Shown: positions 46,151-58,391 of the stretch, one piece after another
Layout of the letters: each line of letters begins with the position of its first letter
How positions within the stretch are numbered: the first letter of the stretch is position 1
Origin: Bugula neritina
Lineage: Eukaryota; Bryozoa; Gymnolaemata; Cheilostomatida; Bugulidae
Direction of reading: 5' to 3'
DNA: 64,000 bases
Assembly: GCA_964035545.1 (NCBI GenBank)
Contig: OZ037768.1
Location: forward strand, 10,620,741 to 10,684,740
Notes under the pieces: model-generated
Database searches by the model: none
The model's input: only the letters and a program-made list of their open reading frames with translations
What the model was told of the DNA's origin: nothing
Program-made: the position numbers and the translations under genes

Positions 46151-49100
46151 AGAGAGAGGGGGAGAGAGAGAGGGGGAGAGGGGGGTAGAGAGAGGGGGAG
46201 GGAGAGGAGAGAGAAAGGGGGAATAGAGAGAAAGGGGGAGAAAGAGAGGGGGAGAGAGAGGAGTGTGATAAAATATGAAGGAGAACTAACAAGATACGAC
46301 TGTATGATATATTACAGTATATACTCATCTGAGAGAGATAATCTGATGAGATACTCACAGAGTCTATGAGGATGTTGGCACCAGATGTGTCATCAGGAAC
46401 TTGGTACTGAGGGAAGTCCAACTTGATGTGATATGTCTTTCCTTTCTCAAAGCAAATGTGTGGATACACAATGTGGTAGCTTTTCACTGCAACAAACAGC
46501 TACAGTAACACACAATATATATTATTATTACTATATATTAGAATTCCTGACACACTTCATTAGTGCAGTATTAAAATATTCATATATATCTTAGCTATCT
46601 CCTACAGACTGCTTGAGGATTGTATGCTCCAACAATTTTGCTTTATAATAAACTTTGTGCTCAAGCGGATGATATTTTCAGTTGACTCTGGAGGCCAGGA
46701 TATTATTATAAAACTAATAGTAATTAGTGCTGACTTTCATTGCAGGCTACTCATAGCTGCAGCAACACACAGCTTAATTACTGAACAGGTTTGAAAATCT
46801 AAACTTTGAACTTATTGAAATAGCAGCAACAAGCATGCAATGTTTCGAAAACCTATGCTTCTAGTGCACTGAATATTAAGTCTTGCAGTGTCTGGTAGCA
46901 TTAGTGAGTATATAATGTGAAAACTTAGACTGATATCTACAACACTCAGGTCATGTGAGGGGGGTACTGTATCATACCAGAGGATAGTGAAGCTCCGGGG
47001 TAATCATCCTCAGGCCGATGGTTGCTGCAAGGGCCATTCGGGTCAGGAGAATCTGGTCGCTGTATGACAACTCTTACATCATCCCATCCATAAGGCATCT
47101 GAAAACGTGAATGTTATAGAGCAAAGGCAAAACATTGGCAATATTTTTATACTTTTTAAATAATGGTGACGTTAAATAAGCAATTCAAGCCTATATTATT
47201 TCTATTTCAATTCAAATTTATGTAATTTCCAAAGTGAAATGTTGACTAAATAAAGGTGTTTTACAACATTTCTAATAATTTTGTCGTTTAGAACTAATTT
47301 TTAAGTTAGAAGACCTGAGTTTCATATCGGATGATGATGTCATAACTCATGGCGTAGGGAATATCGTCCACTGTGAAGATAATGCTGTCCTTTTCATAGA
47401 CTCTCATGAAGCCCGGACCGGTCCAGGTGATGTTCTGTCCTCGAATCGGCTCCCGGATCACTACTTTCGCATTCTGCAACAAGTTCAAGGTTAAATCTTA
47501 TGAAATGCTACACAAATGTAGTTTAAATTCATTTGCTTGCCTTTAGAGTTTCCCATTATTCCACTTCATCTAACATAGTACATGCATTTATAGCCTAACA
47601 GCAAACTTGCATAAAAATGGTGACTTTCAAATATCAGCTGTCAAAACTTTTAGTGGAAGATTTAATTATTGTTTGCACAACAAATATTTGTGCAATAGTG
47701 AATGCTACACAAGAAGAACTCTTTGACTAACTTACTCCAATTCCTTGAGCATATTCTGCCTCATAGCGTAAGTAATCTAGATCAGTGACAAAGTAGCCTG
47801 GGATAGTCTGGTTGCACGCCCGTCCCGTAATGCCTGGTTTACAGTTACATTGTCCACTGACCACATCACACATGTTATCATAACTTCCTCCAATATCACA
47901 GCCACATGGCTTACATCCCTCCACATCTTTGCTCAATCCCCAGTACTCTGGCTATTCAAAAGAAAGGAAAAATAATATTTCTGAAGAAAAAAATAATGAA
48001 TAGTCCTTATATTAACAGTCTAACTTTTTAAATTTTATAAATACTCAACGCATTGTGGAAAAGAGCTTTAACTTTCTCCTGGTGTATACAGAAATAAGAC
48101 ACCTTTTTGAGAAATTTAAAACATATCTTATGTATCAATTCAAGTAAAATAAAATTATGATATGGAACAGACAAATTACTGTCTATTCTATAAGGTCTAT
48201 AAACTGTGGCATTCATAATAACACCCAACTAAATGGTAATTCAATTTCTTAATACACTTGCCGTAGGCATTTAATATTACAAGTATAAGCATATCTCCAA
48301 TGAAAAAGTATCATGCCAATTCATTTCTAGGGAAACAGTAGCCTAGCCAAGTGTGGAGTGACCTCAAAAGGAAAGCACACTTATATTTATTGTTTTAAGG
48401 TCATGTTTAACTTCAGGTGAAACTAAACTCCTCCAGTATTGCAAGTATTATAAGTATGGTAGAAACTCAAGCAGGGGGTATAGATTGCTGCTTGCTGCCT
48501 TGAGTGGCTGGTGCATTTGGGCAGATGTCACTGCTACTACTCAAAGATTTGCATCAACCATTACTTGGGGAAAGAGCACCACTAATTATAAACAGATATA
48601 AAGGAATATTATTAATTATTAGCAGACAATAATGCCATCGATGGGCTACTAGGGATAGGCACTAAATCAGTCCTATCTATGAATGGCTTTGGTAAGCAGC
48701 ATAGCAGTACAAGTAGGTGACTCATTCAGAATTGTGGTTATTTGTTGTTGCTAAAACAGCATGCTTTAAATCACTATTATTATAGTAATTAATAAAAACC
48801 GGAAAATGTTAAGTTCACTCCTCTAAAATAGAGCACTTAGACAAAGGTCCCAGTAAAATACTCTGAAATAGAATAAAAAATGAAACGTTCACTAGAGAAA
48901 TCTATCAACTAGATTACTAGAAGGACTGCAGTGAAGAAATACTGACCAGACATTGGTCACAATTCCTTCCAGTCACAAATCTCTTGCATGTGCAGTCCCC
49001 TGTTCTCTGGTTACATCCTTGATTATCAAAAGTACCCAGCGTGTTGCATTCACATTCTGTAAATATACATTAAAAATATAACATTGATCTCATTACTGAA

Positions 49101-52100
49101 GATTCTTTATAGTAAGTAAAACCGTTCTTTTCCTGAAATTAATATTATATTGGTGCAATTGAATGAGCTAAATCCTAATTCAAGTAGTTGCCGGTTGTTT
49201 TCCCATGTATGGTTTCAGCAGCGAAAGTTTTGGCAGCAATCAATACATCATAAACTTCAGTAATTTATAACTTGAAAGCAGATCTGTGAAATGCTCTGAT
49301 CTGCATAGTCGGATGTGCTTATAAAACAGACAGACACAGTAAAAACATGTGAGCTGTTTATATGATAACAGTAATACACATTGTATATAGTAGAAGGCAC
49401 TAATCTGGAGTGTGAATCTATTCACACTGTAGATTGTGTACATTGGCAGGGAGGGGTGTGTTGGCAGCGAGTGGATGACTATATAAACATAGTGCCTTTT
49501 ATCCACTCTTAAAAGTGGCAGCAGCAATGGCTGATCATGGTGTTATAAACTCTATTGTAAAGTCCATAAACCGTGGCAGTGAATGCAATACAACTACTAC
49601 GATAAAAGATGTGCAGAAACTTTGCATGCTTTAAGAGCTGAACAGTGAGCAGCTTATTTTAAAGCATAGCAAATATCCTTTTCAACAAGTTTCAAGTTCA
49701 AACAGCAAATAGAGATTCCAGCTATACATCATGCCGGGTATTGCTGTCAACACCTGAGAAAGGACACAGGTTCTAGCAAGCTGTTTGACCAAATCACACA
49801 CCTATGCAGCCGTCGTCAGTGAAGTTCCAATATCCAGCTTCACATGTTTCACACCGGGAGCCGCCCACATTGGTTTTACACTTACATCGGCCCGCCACGA
49901 GCCCGTTGAAAGGATCACTTCTCATGTCACATTCACCATTGTTCTGTGTCCCAGTTGGGTCACAGTCACATGCTACAAATATGACAGAGTTTACATAATA
50001 TTGTCAGACTGGGGGGGGAGCTTATGCCTTTAAAGTATGAAATAAAACTGATATTGTGCATTACCACACCTAAATACTTCATTACACTGACACATACATT
50101 AAATTTAGCTCGCATAAAATACTCACATGGATTTATTACCATCATCCCTGTGAGAACTCCCGATGGAAAAGGGTTTTTAGCAAGCTAAGGACTTTTCACT
50201 ATTATGGCAAAAGAGCAATTATGATTGAATGCTATTCCTAATACCACCAAAGGTGTTTACTGGGGATCAAACCCATGACTTCATGTTTAATAAGCCAGTG
50301 CTCTAACCCCTAGACCACGACTGTCCCACATTTGCACTCACATATACTACATCAGCATGCTATACTTACGCTGACATATATAGCATGCTATACTTACGCT
50401 GACATGCATATTATGCTAGACACTTATGCTGACATATATATTATGCTAGACACTTACGCTGACATATATACTATGCTAGATACTTACGCTGACATATATA
50501 AGGATCTCTCAGATCGCGGGATGGGTCCTGGTAGAAGTGAGTCTTGCAGATTTCACAATTGAGGCCATCAGTATTGTGCATGCAGTTATCACAAACACCG
50601 CCACTGACGTTTCCGTTAGCGTGGTAGACAGCGGGGTCAAAATGGCAACTGGTTGCGTGATCGTGACATTCGCACTCTAAAACACAAAATTTCAAAAACA
50701 CATGTCCAGTAAAATTTCTTCTTGCATTACAAAATAAAAACAAACTCAAGGTTTGATGTTCTCTTTTCATAATATTGATAATAGAAATGAAAACAGTCAA
50801 AGATTTCTTGCTTTGCAATCAAAATCGATGAGTCATACTTACTTTTGCATTCGCCAATCTCCTTGCCAATAGCCGGAACCCACGGCCGATCATTGTAGAA
50901 GTCGGCACACATCTCACAATTCTTGCCTTTCGTATTATGGGTACATTTGCACTGACTGTAAACCTTAACAAACATGACCAGCTCAATTTTAAAATATAAG
51001 CTAGAACAGAACGAGAGTATTTTGTAGTTTGCTATGTCAAGACTAACAATATAATATGCTATATGAGGTAAAGTGTAAATAATGTAACCTTAAATATTTT
51101 GAATTAAAAAACTTTGTACTGACAACCATAAAAACCAAGCCAATTTAAGGAGTTAAAAAATACATTAAAATTTATTCCTTGTATCTATGACCGCCATCAA
51201 CTTTTAGAAAAGATTTCTCAAAAAAACAGTTTGATTTTAAAGAGACAACCAAATAAAAATATCAAGATAGGCTTTGCATTCTTTTTAAATTGCGTTGTGA
51301 TAACGTCTTCGCTTTTATAAACATCACTTCCTACTCTATACTGAAAAGCTGACTAACCATATCTGTGAGGTCAGAATCTTCTCCTGCTGCCGGTACACAC
51401 TCTGAGGCGTGACCATAACACGAGCAGCTGCCTCGCACCACCATGTCATATATGGCGTAGTAATACTTCTCATTTATCTCTCTCGTCTGTGCTAACAGGT
51501 CATCACCTGAAATATCCAACATAATAACCAGACCATTCATAAGGAGAAGGATGTAAAGCGAATCTAGTAGTCCACATACTATGGGGTTAACACAATACTG
51601 ATAAATGTGATTATGTAATAGAGTTTATTAATGAATGGTGGCTGGTTTGTAAGCTACACATGAGAGAGTTGACTGGGTGATAGTGAAGAGAATGAGACTC
51701 AGTGGAGTGAATGAGTGACTCACACTCAAGTGTATCTGCCAGTAACGGGTATCAGTTGACAGCCTGAATTTAACAGGAGAGAAACATGAGTAACCACAAA
51801 TAAACAACAGGTTTTATTTAATTAGCAGAAGATGTACCAGCCCCTTTATAACACATGGACAACTCCAAATCAAACTCAGAACAAACCATGATAAATCTAG
51901 CAGACCAAGAGGATGTGCGGCATTGTCATTCTGGACATGCACAACTAAAGAACGATTCCGCAGAGAATTAGCAACTATGTAGGCCAGCGTTGAGTAAAGA
52001 CGATGTCAACTTTAATCTCAAGGCAAAACCCAGATACCAATTAGTGCTCTCCAAGACATACAATAAAGTGCTTAAAGATACTAACCGAGTGTGTGTAGCT

Positions 52101-54548
52101 CTTTGAATATCACTCTCAAGTTGGTAAGTTTGAGCAGGTTCTGTACCTCAGGCGAGTACGGGTTGTCTATCTTCATGTGTGGAGGCAGAACTTTAAACAC
52201 AACCTGAATGCAGAAATTCAACAGTGCAGGTAGTTGAAGGATTTTGTGATTTCAATATTGATTAATTAGTGATTGAGGCACAAGACCTAGCGTGATACTA
52301 CACTCGGCTCATTAGTTGTGGTCTTTTCAACACAAATAGTCACCCTGAAAATTCAGTGCAAAATAAAAGCATCCACTTTTAGAGTGTAAATATATTTACA
52401 GCCCACATCCATGTTGAAATCTGCAGTATGCTGAGGACTTTAACATAACACTTTAAATTGGAAGGCAAGAAATTAGACTAAAATGCTATGCTTTTGCACT
52501 AGTAATCAGGGCCTCCTGACAAAACCACTATTATGTGTGAATGTTGCCACTTCATACTGCCTTAGGAAAATTTCTCAATATTTTAGGTTCTGTAAATTGC
52601 AAGAGTTTAAAAATTTCAACACTATTTGAGTTTAACACAGCAAAGGCGGACTGCAACATTACCTCATGCATAGCCCAGGGTGTTTCTAGCTAGCACATTA
52701 CAGTTCATTTTGAATACTTTCTACAGAAAAACAAGGCTGCAGACAAATTATAGAACCAACCTCTCCGCCACTAGCTGGAAGCACATTGGAGTATTTCTCC
52801 TCGCAGATGGTAGCATTCTCAAGACTCTGGACTGGACCCATCGGGATATCGGGAAAGCTCTTCTTACAATCTTCAGCAAAGTACCTGTACTTGCGCCAAG
52901 TCTTGCCAAAATCAAAAGATCGTTCGATGAACATAGACTTGGGCCTGAAGGTCTTGAATGTAATTATCAAGTGTGTGAAGTGAAACTCGGCGTTCAAATC
53001 GAGCTGAATAGACACTTCCTCTTGTCCGTTCTCGGCTTGCCACCATCTTCGGAGCCGATCCTTTGAGAAAGTCGTGACAATGTTGGTAATGTTGTGACTG
53101 TCCGGGTTGGCCTCAGACCACGGTTGACGAGAGTCACAAGCAAAGCACTTTTCAATGTCACTAACATCACCAACAACACAATATCTCTGAGGATAATACA
53201 GGCCACACGTAGAAGAGGCCTGCAGGAAATTTTCTCTCCCAACCAACAAGTTGCCTGTGGCTGGATAACAACCCCGCCCCAAACAAACCTGCTGAGTATC
53301 TTGACTGTGGACTAGGACTACAAAAACAAAATTAATTTATTGTTTCTAAAAGCTTAACAAAAATGTATTTGTTCAATAGGAGTTGATAAGACAATTCCTA
53401 ATGATAATGCTGCAGGGATTCCAGGGAAAGTGGCTACTAGGACAGACAGTGTTCTCACATACTTGAAATTGTAGAATATTTCCTTGGTCAAATTGTTAAA
53501 CGCAGGCCACATTGATCAGTATCACCTACGTATGTTTCATGTAAAGAGGAAATAGATATGAATAGATCTTTTGTTTAATTACAGCCTTAAAGTAGCAGTC
53601 TAGTCTGTTAATAATTAATTGATATGAGCCACAAAGCTATAGTGATTACAACAAGACCCCTGTGATACGCTCAGGCAGAGTGAGAATGCAGACAGTGGCA
53701 CAGTGCATCTTCTTACAACAGCTTCTCCCTAAATACTGGCCCTTTATTCTCCTGCCATACTCGCCTATTGTCATCATGACTAATTATAGTCTGTAGGTGC
53801 TGACTGAACACTGCAGTAGGCAGCAGTAGCTTACCTGTTTAATTACCTGGTATGTTGAAACTTCACATCTAAGATTACATGCATTTGAAATCCTCGGATT
53901 GAGGCCACAAAACTGAATTCCTCACAGGCGAGAAGTAACTTGTGCTTATATCAACAGCAAATGGGACAGCAATTGTAATCTTCCCCGTTTTATAGTCAGC
54001 TAATATTATTAGACAAGCTATTTGATGAATGTATCGGATTTCATTCATATTTACTTTACGACTGCAAGAATGCAAAATTTATTCCCACAGAATTCACTCA
54101 TTGATTGGGATGGTAGCGGCTAATATAATTATAACTTACTAATCCAAGCATCAAATATCTGCCTTCATCTCATATACAAGGTTTAAAGCTAAGTTCTGTA
54201 AGTAAGGGCTGCATAGTAGGCTACACTTTGACATTGCGAAAAACACGTGCCTAGGCCTTACAGACACAATCTGAACCGTCTGATCTGTTTCAAATTAAAA
54301 TAATATTGCTAGGTTTGAATTATTGTAAAACAAAAATCAGAGCAGTCCTTCTAAGCAACTAGAGATGCTGTGCATCACTTAAGATTATATAACCACTACA
54401 TTGCTCAGGAACTACATGCATGCAGAGGGGTACTAAATTGGCAGCATCTTGTATAACAGGATGCTGCTGTGCAGCAGCATTACGTCTGCAGCTTACCTGG
54501 TAGTATGAAACATAGCAGAGAGGCTGCAAATCCATGTGAGACCCTCAT
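34480..54548 (-). CDS. LAMB: Laminin subunit beta, complete coding sequence in 29 exons
   Basis: Secreted basement-membrane glycoprotein that joins alpha and gamma chains in a coiled coil. The ATG at 54548 opens a hydrophobic signal peptide ([12 protein letters not shown]). Exon lengths add to 5,325 bases (1,774 residues plus TAA), close to human LAMB1 (1,786), and every junction keeps phase. Domain order: LN about 22-263, LE repeats 264-545, domain IVB 545-765, LE repeats 770-1165, then a coiled coil with the beta-knob near 1390-1415. Phrases such as [20 protein letters not shown] and [11 protein letters not shown] are diagnostic. A lone Cys eight residues before the end (TCEATDTTT) matches the C-terminal Cys that bonds to gamma chains. 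It is a LAMB1/LAMB2-type chain. The paralogue was not resolved. Confidence 0.97.
38170..38320. repeat. 26-bp minisatellite, about 5.8 copies
   Basis: The unit resembles gttcagctgcgtgtgcacat plus gtaaca, drifting to gtttagctatgtgtgcatat. The array starts about 14 bases intron-side of the acceptor of laminin exon 38155-37955. Confidence 0.9.
40955..41003. repeat. CA/CG microsatellite
   Basis: (ca)n with a central (cg) stretch, in the laminin intron upstream (in transcript order) of exon 40910-40611. Confidence 0.85.
42524..42680. repeat. ACT/ATT trinucleotide repeat
   Basis: Imperfect (tac)n with regular att interruptions, in the laminin intron between exons 43307-43155 and 42071-41841. Stop-free frames across it are low-complexity artefacts. 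Confidence 0.9.
43937..44345. repeat. 18-bp minisatellite, about 23 copies
   Basis: The unit is tagtgtatagtctgagta, with gtgt/gtat/gtag variants. Since 18 is divisible by three, several frames on both strands stay open for 140-160 codons; these are not genes. It is intronic in the laminin gene, on the donor side of exon 44715-44473. Confidence 0.95.
44346..44472 (-). repeat. Donor-containing direct repeats after laminin exon 44715-44473
   Basis: Read on the - strand from the exon end, donor-like gtgagtca, gtaagtca, gtaagtca and gtaagtaa recur every 31-36 bases. Most are followed by a shared gtacgtactgtatgga-like block. The functional donor is the first copy. Confidence 0.75.
46019..46262. 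repeat. Polypurine GA/GGGA repeat
   Basis: About 240 bases of nearly pure purine (gagaga and gggggaga) on the + strand, so a polypyrimidine run in the laminin transcript sense. It occupies the intron between exons 46486-46359 and 45940-45760. Mirror-symmetric tracts of this kind can form triplex DNA. Confidence 0.95.
47952..48946. other. Laminin intron without recognised content
   Basis: AT-rich with no convincing frame and no tandem or inverted repeat noticed. It separates the exons at 49056-48947 and 47951-47736. Confidence 0.5.
50142..50328 (-). mobile_element. tRNA-derived SINE, copy 3
   Basis: On the - strand it starts gggacagtcgtggtctaggg, has box B-like gggtttgatcc, the shared ttcaatcataattgctctt block and the tail gagttctcacagggatg. 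It matches the 26475 copy along its length. It lies in a laminin intron directly beside the donor repeat at 50365-50487. Confidence 0.85.
50365..50502 (-). repeat. Donor-site minisatellite at laminin exon 50676-50488, five copies
   Basis: On the - strand the exon end tatatatgtcagc plus donor gtaagt is repeated about every 30 bases: gtaagtatc, gtaagtgtc, ataagtgtc, gtaagtata, gtaagtata. Each unit carries exonic as well as intronic bases. The first copy is the real exon end. Use of any later donor would add codons RKYLA and then a TAG. Confidence 0.88.
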
Positions 54549-57500
54549 CTTCAAAGGTTGAGTGTGAAAGATCGGGTGCTATAGCTGAGTGCACAATATT
54601 CTGCCCAGCTTGTGGTAGGATTCAAGGCTACAAATATTTCAGCACAGCAAACATCAGGTTTAGGTGTTAATGTATTGGGTTGGGCAACAATTCCTTTAAA
54701 AATTCGCAACTAGTTATTGAATGTTTAGTCAACGTTGTCACCAACGTTAGGATCTCATGAACTGCAGGAAATGACATATTAACCATATAAATAACATATC
54801 CTGGAAACCTGTACAAACAGCTAACAGCCCTCTAGTAAAATAATATGAGTAATTGGAAAGCTATTTCAAGCAGAATTTAGTTTTTAAATTTAGACAGAAA
54901 AATAGGGTCAGCTTCTGAATTTCGTCTCCCAAGTATTGTCGAGTGGCGTGTAAGTAGAAACTTACTCACTCTGTTGATCTCTACACTGACGCCTGCACTG
55001 AGGATTCAATATTGAAAACGAGGAGGTCTTTGTAGATTATTTTTTGATCTCTCAGCTAACTTAAAAGTGGAGGTGGAACAGCTTTCAGCAGCTTTCATGA
55101 AAAATATGTGACCAACAGCTCCAGCTGGGTTGAGCTACAAGACAATGCAATGCAATACAATGCAATGCAAACCTATGAACTATACATTGTAATACAATGC
55201 AATAAATGCAATACAATATTAGTTAGGACAACACAAGTTTATTTGTGCAGTGTAATGCATTAAACTGCGTTGCAATGGCCATATTTAGATACTCCAGATA
55301 GACCACATAACAAAGTTAAGTAGAACTTTTCAAAAATAATAATTCTTCAGTAGTAAAACCTAAAAGATTCTGTCACATGGTCTAGTTGACCAACCAAGAG
55401 CCAATACCAGTCTCTGTTACATACAACCAACTAAATTCAGTCTATTTATACACTTGATCATTTATTTGCTGGAATATTCTGCAGGCCCAGGTGTGATCCA
55501 GTGCACAGAGCTTATGTTAGCATACTCTAAAGTAATTTACACATAAAGCTGGTCATTGTTTAGCTTGCTCTTAGACTGTATGAATGAATTATAATGAACA
55601 ATGGCAGGAGGCAACAGGCTGCTGAAGAAAGTAGATTTACAGTGCAAGATACTACAAGCTGCCAGAAACTGGCATGGCAGCCATTTCCTTTGTAACAAGG
55701 AGTAACAGTCAGCAGATAATATATAAATAGTAAGCTCAGGCTATATGTGGTGGTCTAGCTTGGCCCATTTTCTATCCTTGGTGTTGAATATAGATACCTC
55801 AAAATATTGCAATAAAAAACAATTTGAGTTCAAATATCTGACAAGATAACGAATTTACTAGTTGCTACTGTACTGCTGCTGCTGTGACTCATACAACCAC
55901 CATAAATCTAATAACTGTGGGACATAAAAATATAAAGAAAGTTTCCTTTTTTTTCTAAAAACACGCAATATTTGTATTTCTAATGAGCAAGGAATGCTGA
56001 TAAAATTCTTTACAACTAAACATTTGTCACCATGCCATCACTACAGTTGTAACCAGATATTCTCGTACTAAGGTTTACTCCTGCATAGACAGTGTCTTAT
56101 CTAGCTCTTGGTTACTAATAGTTTACACTAAATGATAGAGGAAATATCTTTCTTATAATATAATACTGCATTTTACAATAAACATTGACATAGGGAATTT
56201 GAACTGTTGGTATGGAGTCTTTACAAATTCATACATAGAATAAAATAGTGCTTTCTACAGCAGCAGTTTTGCTTCATTTCCCTAAAGCCTTGTTTATGTA
56301 ACAACTGGAAAATTATGTAGGAAAACAGAGCTGTGACTAATCATAACAGACTCGCCATTTGCAAGTGTTTTGAGAGGTTATTACCCAACTTCTTCTTACC
56401 ATTTAGTAATTAATAAAAACTCAATAAGCGTTTGTTGGCTTCACAGAAGAAAATAGTGCGCCAACTTTTAAAGCATTTTTCTAAGGTTTTATTCATGCAT
56501 AGTTTTAGCTAACATGAAACAATACACATGAAATTATTAATTTGAATTATGAATTATCTAATTGAATTTTGCTGTAAGAAAATAACTTTTTACTGCATAA
56601 AAGTAAATTGTTTTAAGGTTATAAGAAAAAAATATTCAAAGCCAGTTTTTAATTGCATGTGCTTAGACTATAGACTATAGCCTATGCACAAGCCTTTCAG
56701 TAAACACAAATGGGGTCAAATGCCTATACAAAATTTCCTATCAAATGACTAACTTTTTGATAGGCAATTAAACATTTGAGAAAAATAAATGAAATCAGCA
56801 ATTTTTGAACAATTTCAAAATAAATGTCAGTATTGCTAAACCCGATGGAAGCTTTCAAGTCTCTGGAACCCACAGAGATTCTTTTCTAAACTCTATTTAC
56901 TAGCTAGGTAACAAGTAGATCAACAATATTGTGAAATTTCCCAGGATGCACCTATAACTCTGCTATATCTTCTCCATGTCAACTGGCAGGTTGCAATTGT
57001 GCAATAAGAAAATGTCCAGCATAAATATTTTGCTAATTTAAACAAAATGTTATATAATATTTAGATTATCAACCTTTGGCTTTAGTAACCAAACATTGTT
57101 GTATTGCAGGTGTAAAACCACTAGCAGGCCAGATATGTTAGTACAGTAATGACTAACAGATCAGCACGCAGAGTTCTGCCCACTCGAACTCAACCTGTTT
57201 ACATCAGAATGACAGGAAGCTTAATTCTGCATTCAAACTCTAACCTTTCTGCACATTATTAGAGGCTTTCTGAATAATACTGGTTAGTAAATTTTTACAG
57301 TGACTATCAAAAGTTGCAACCCTATCAAAGAGTGTGAAATCAATTGGACTATCACCATGTCTACCTGTTTAAATGCAGCTTTAGCTGACTCAGTCGTTTG
57401 TTAGATTTAGCAATTGCAAGCACAAATAAATACCAACTTAACATTTTAATTAGCCTACTAATTCTAAACTATCTTCAAGTCATTCACTGTAATTGCAAGC

Positions 57501-58391
57501 TAACAATGGAGAAAAAATGGTGGCTGCACCTTGAAAAAGAACATTGATGGAAAAAGGTCAACGTGAAGATCTTTGGCTTTGCATGCATTTATAATTATTG
57601 CTAACTTTATTTACTAAGGCTTAGCGTATGGCTACTGACTCTGAGAAAGAAGAAGACAAAATATTCAAAAAACTTAAACAATAGTTAAGGCTCACCAAAA
57701 CTAGCTTAAGTTGATAATAGTCCAGTTGAAGAGGCCAGCTCTTTGTAATAATTCCTTTTAGACTGCACAACCCAACACTTACTTCCTTCCCTGCTGTCTA
57801 GCTAGATTCCACTGAGCTAAAAGCGTGCTATTTCGTGCATTTCAGTTTGAAGCAGCTGATTTTCTCATACATGTGGTGAGAGTAAACTCTAGCCTAAGAG
57901 CGTTCCAATGTTTTCTTTTGCGGCTTACATCGTCGTTAAAATCATGACAAAAACGCAGCAATTGCAGTGTTGATGGAGAAATACAAGCTAGACACCTGCT
58001 ATTAGGGGCGTGGCTAACACACGTTGATGAAATACAGAGAAGACAACCTTTGAGTCTTATGCTGAACAAGACTTTACGATACACATGAGAAGACAACCCT
58101 GACGACTAGAAACATTCGATTAGTGCCGATAAAATGCTTTGCAAAATAATAGTATATTGTACTCGTAAACAAATAGGACAGGAAATTCTTATATATTATA
58201 TCATCACTTTGGTCTCAAAAATACAGCAACACATACAAGGTAGTTAAAAAGAACAAAACAAATTAGTCAACATACTAAACAGAATATATTATAAATATAC
58301 AATAAAGTTCAACTTTTACATCATATATTATCATATATTTACAAGTTAAAGAATCAACTTATCTTATGAGTTTATGAAATTTTAGAGATAT
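54549..58391. other. Intergenic region: laminin beta promoter side and USP19 3' side
   Basis: About 3.8 kb with no convincing coding frame. It must contain the laminin beta promoter, any non-coding first exon and the USP19 3' UTR. A short (aatgc/aatac) repeat lies at about 55141-55205. No TATA box, CpG-rich block or other site could be assigned. Confidence 0.5.

Larger units (their letters stand above)
45760..49056 (-). other. LAMB: Laminin beta segment: LE repeats and domain IVB
   Basis: Exons in transcript order: 49056-48947, 47951-47736, 47473-47315, 47098-46978, 46486-46359, 45940-45760. After an LE repeat ([19 protein letters not shown]), the Cys-poor stretch from [18 protein letters not shown] to the NKAL end corresponds to the globular domain IVB specific to beta chains. 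NIT and similar N-glycosylation sequons are present. Confidence 0.93.
49802..54548 (-). other. LAMB: Laminin beta segment: signal peptide, LN domain, first LE repeats
   Basis: Exons in transcript order: 54548-54497, 53317-52761, 52203-52086, 51506-51358, 50963-50843, 50676-50488, 49972-49802. The 557-base second exon holds most of the LN domain ([40 protein letters not shown]). LN mediates polymerisation of laminin networks. The acceptor of exon 50963-50843 is taken at ttaag|GTTTAC, because the nearer AG breaks the frame. The donor at 50488 is repeated into the intron. Confidence 0.95.

Noticed and set aside
45980-46487. Open frames rich in RE (+ strand) and SL/PL (- strand)
   Set aside because: These are translations of the GA/CT repeat. 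Only the part of the - frame at 46359-46486 is real laminin exon.
52680-53066. 128-codon + strand frame
   Set aside because: Shadow of the laminin LN-domain exon 53317-52761, which has clear homology on the other strand.
57842-58096. 84-codon - strand frame between laminin beta and USP19
   Set aside because: Cys/Ser-rich translation without a recognisable domain, and no supporting exon; it could at most be upstream untranslated sequence of laminin beta.
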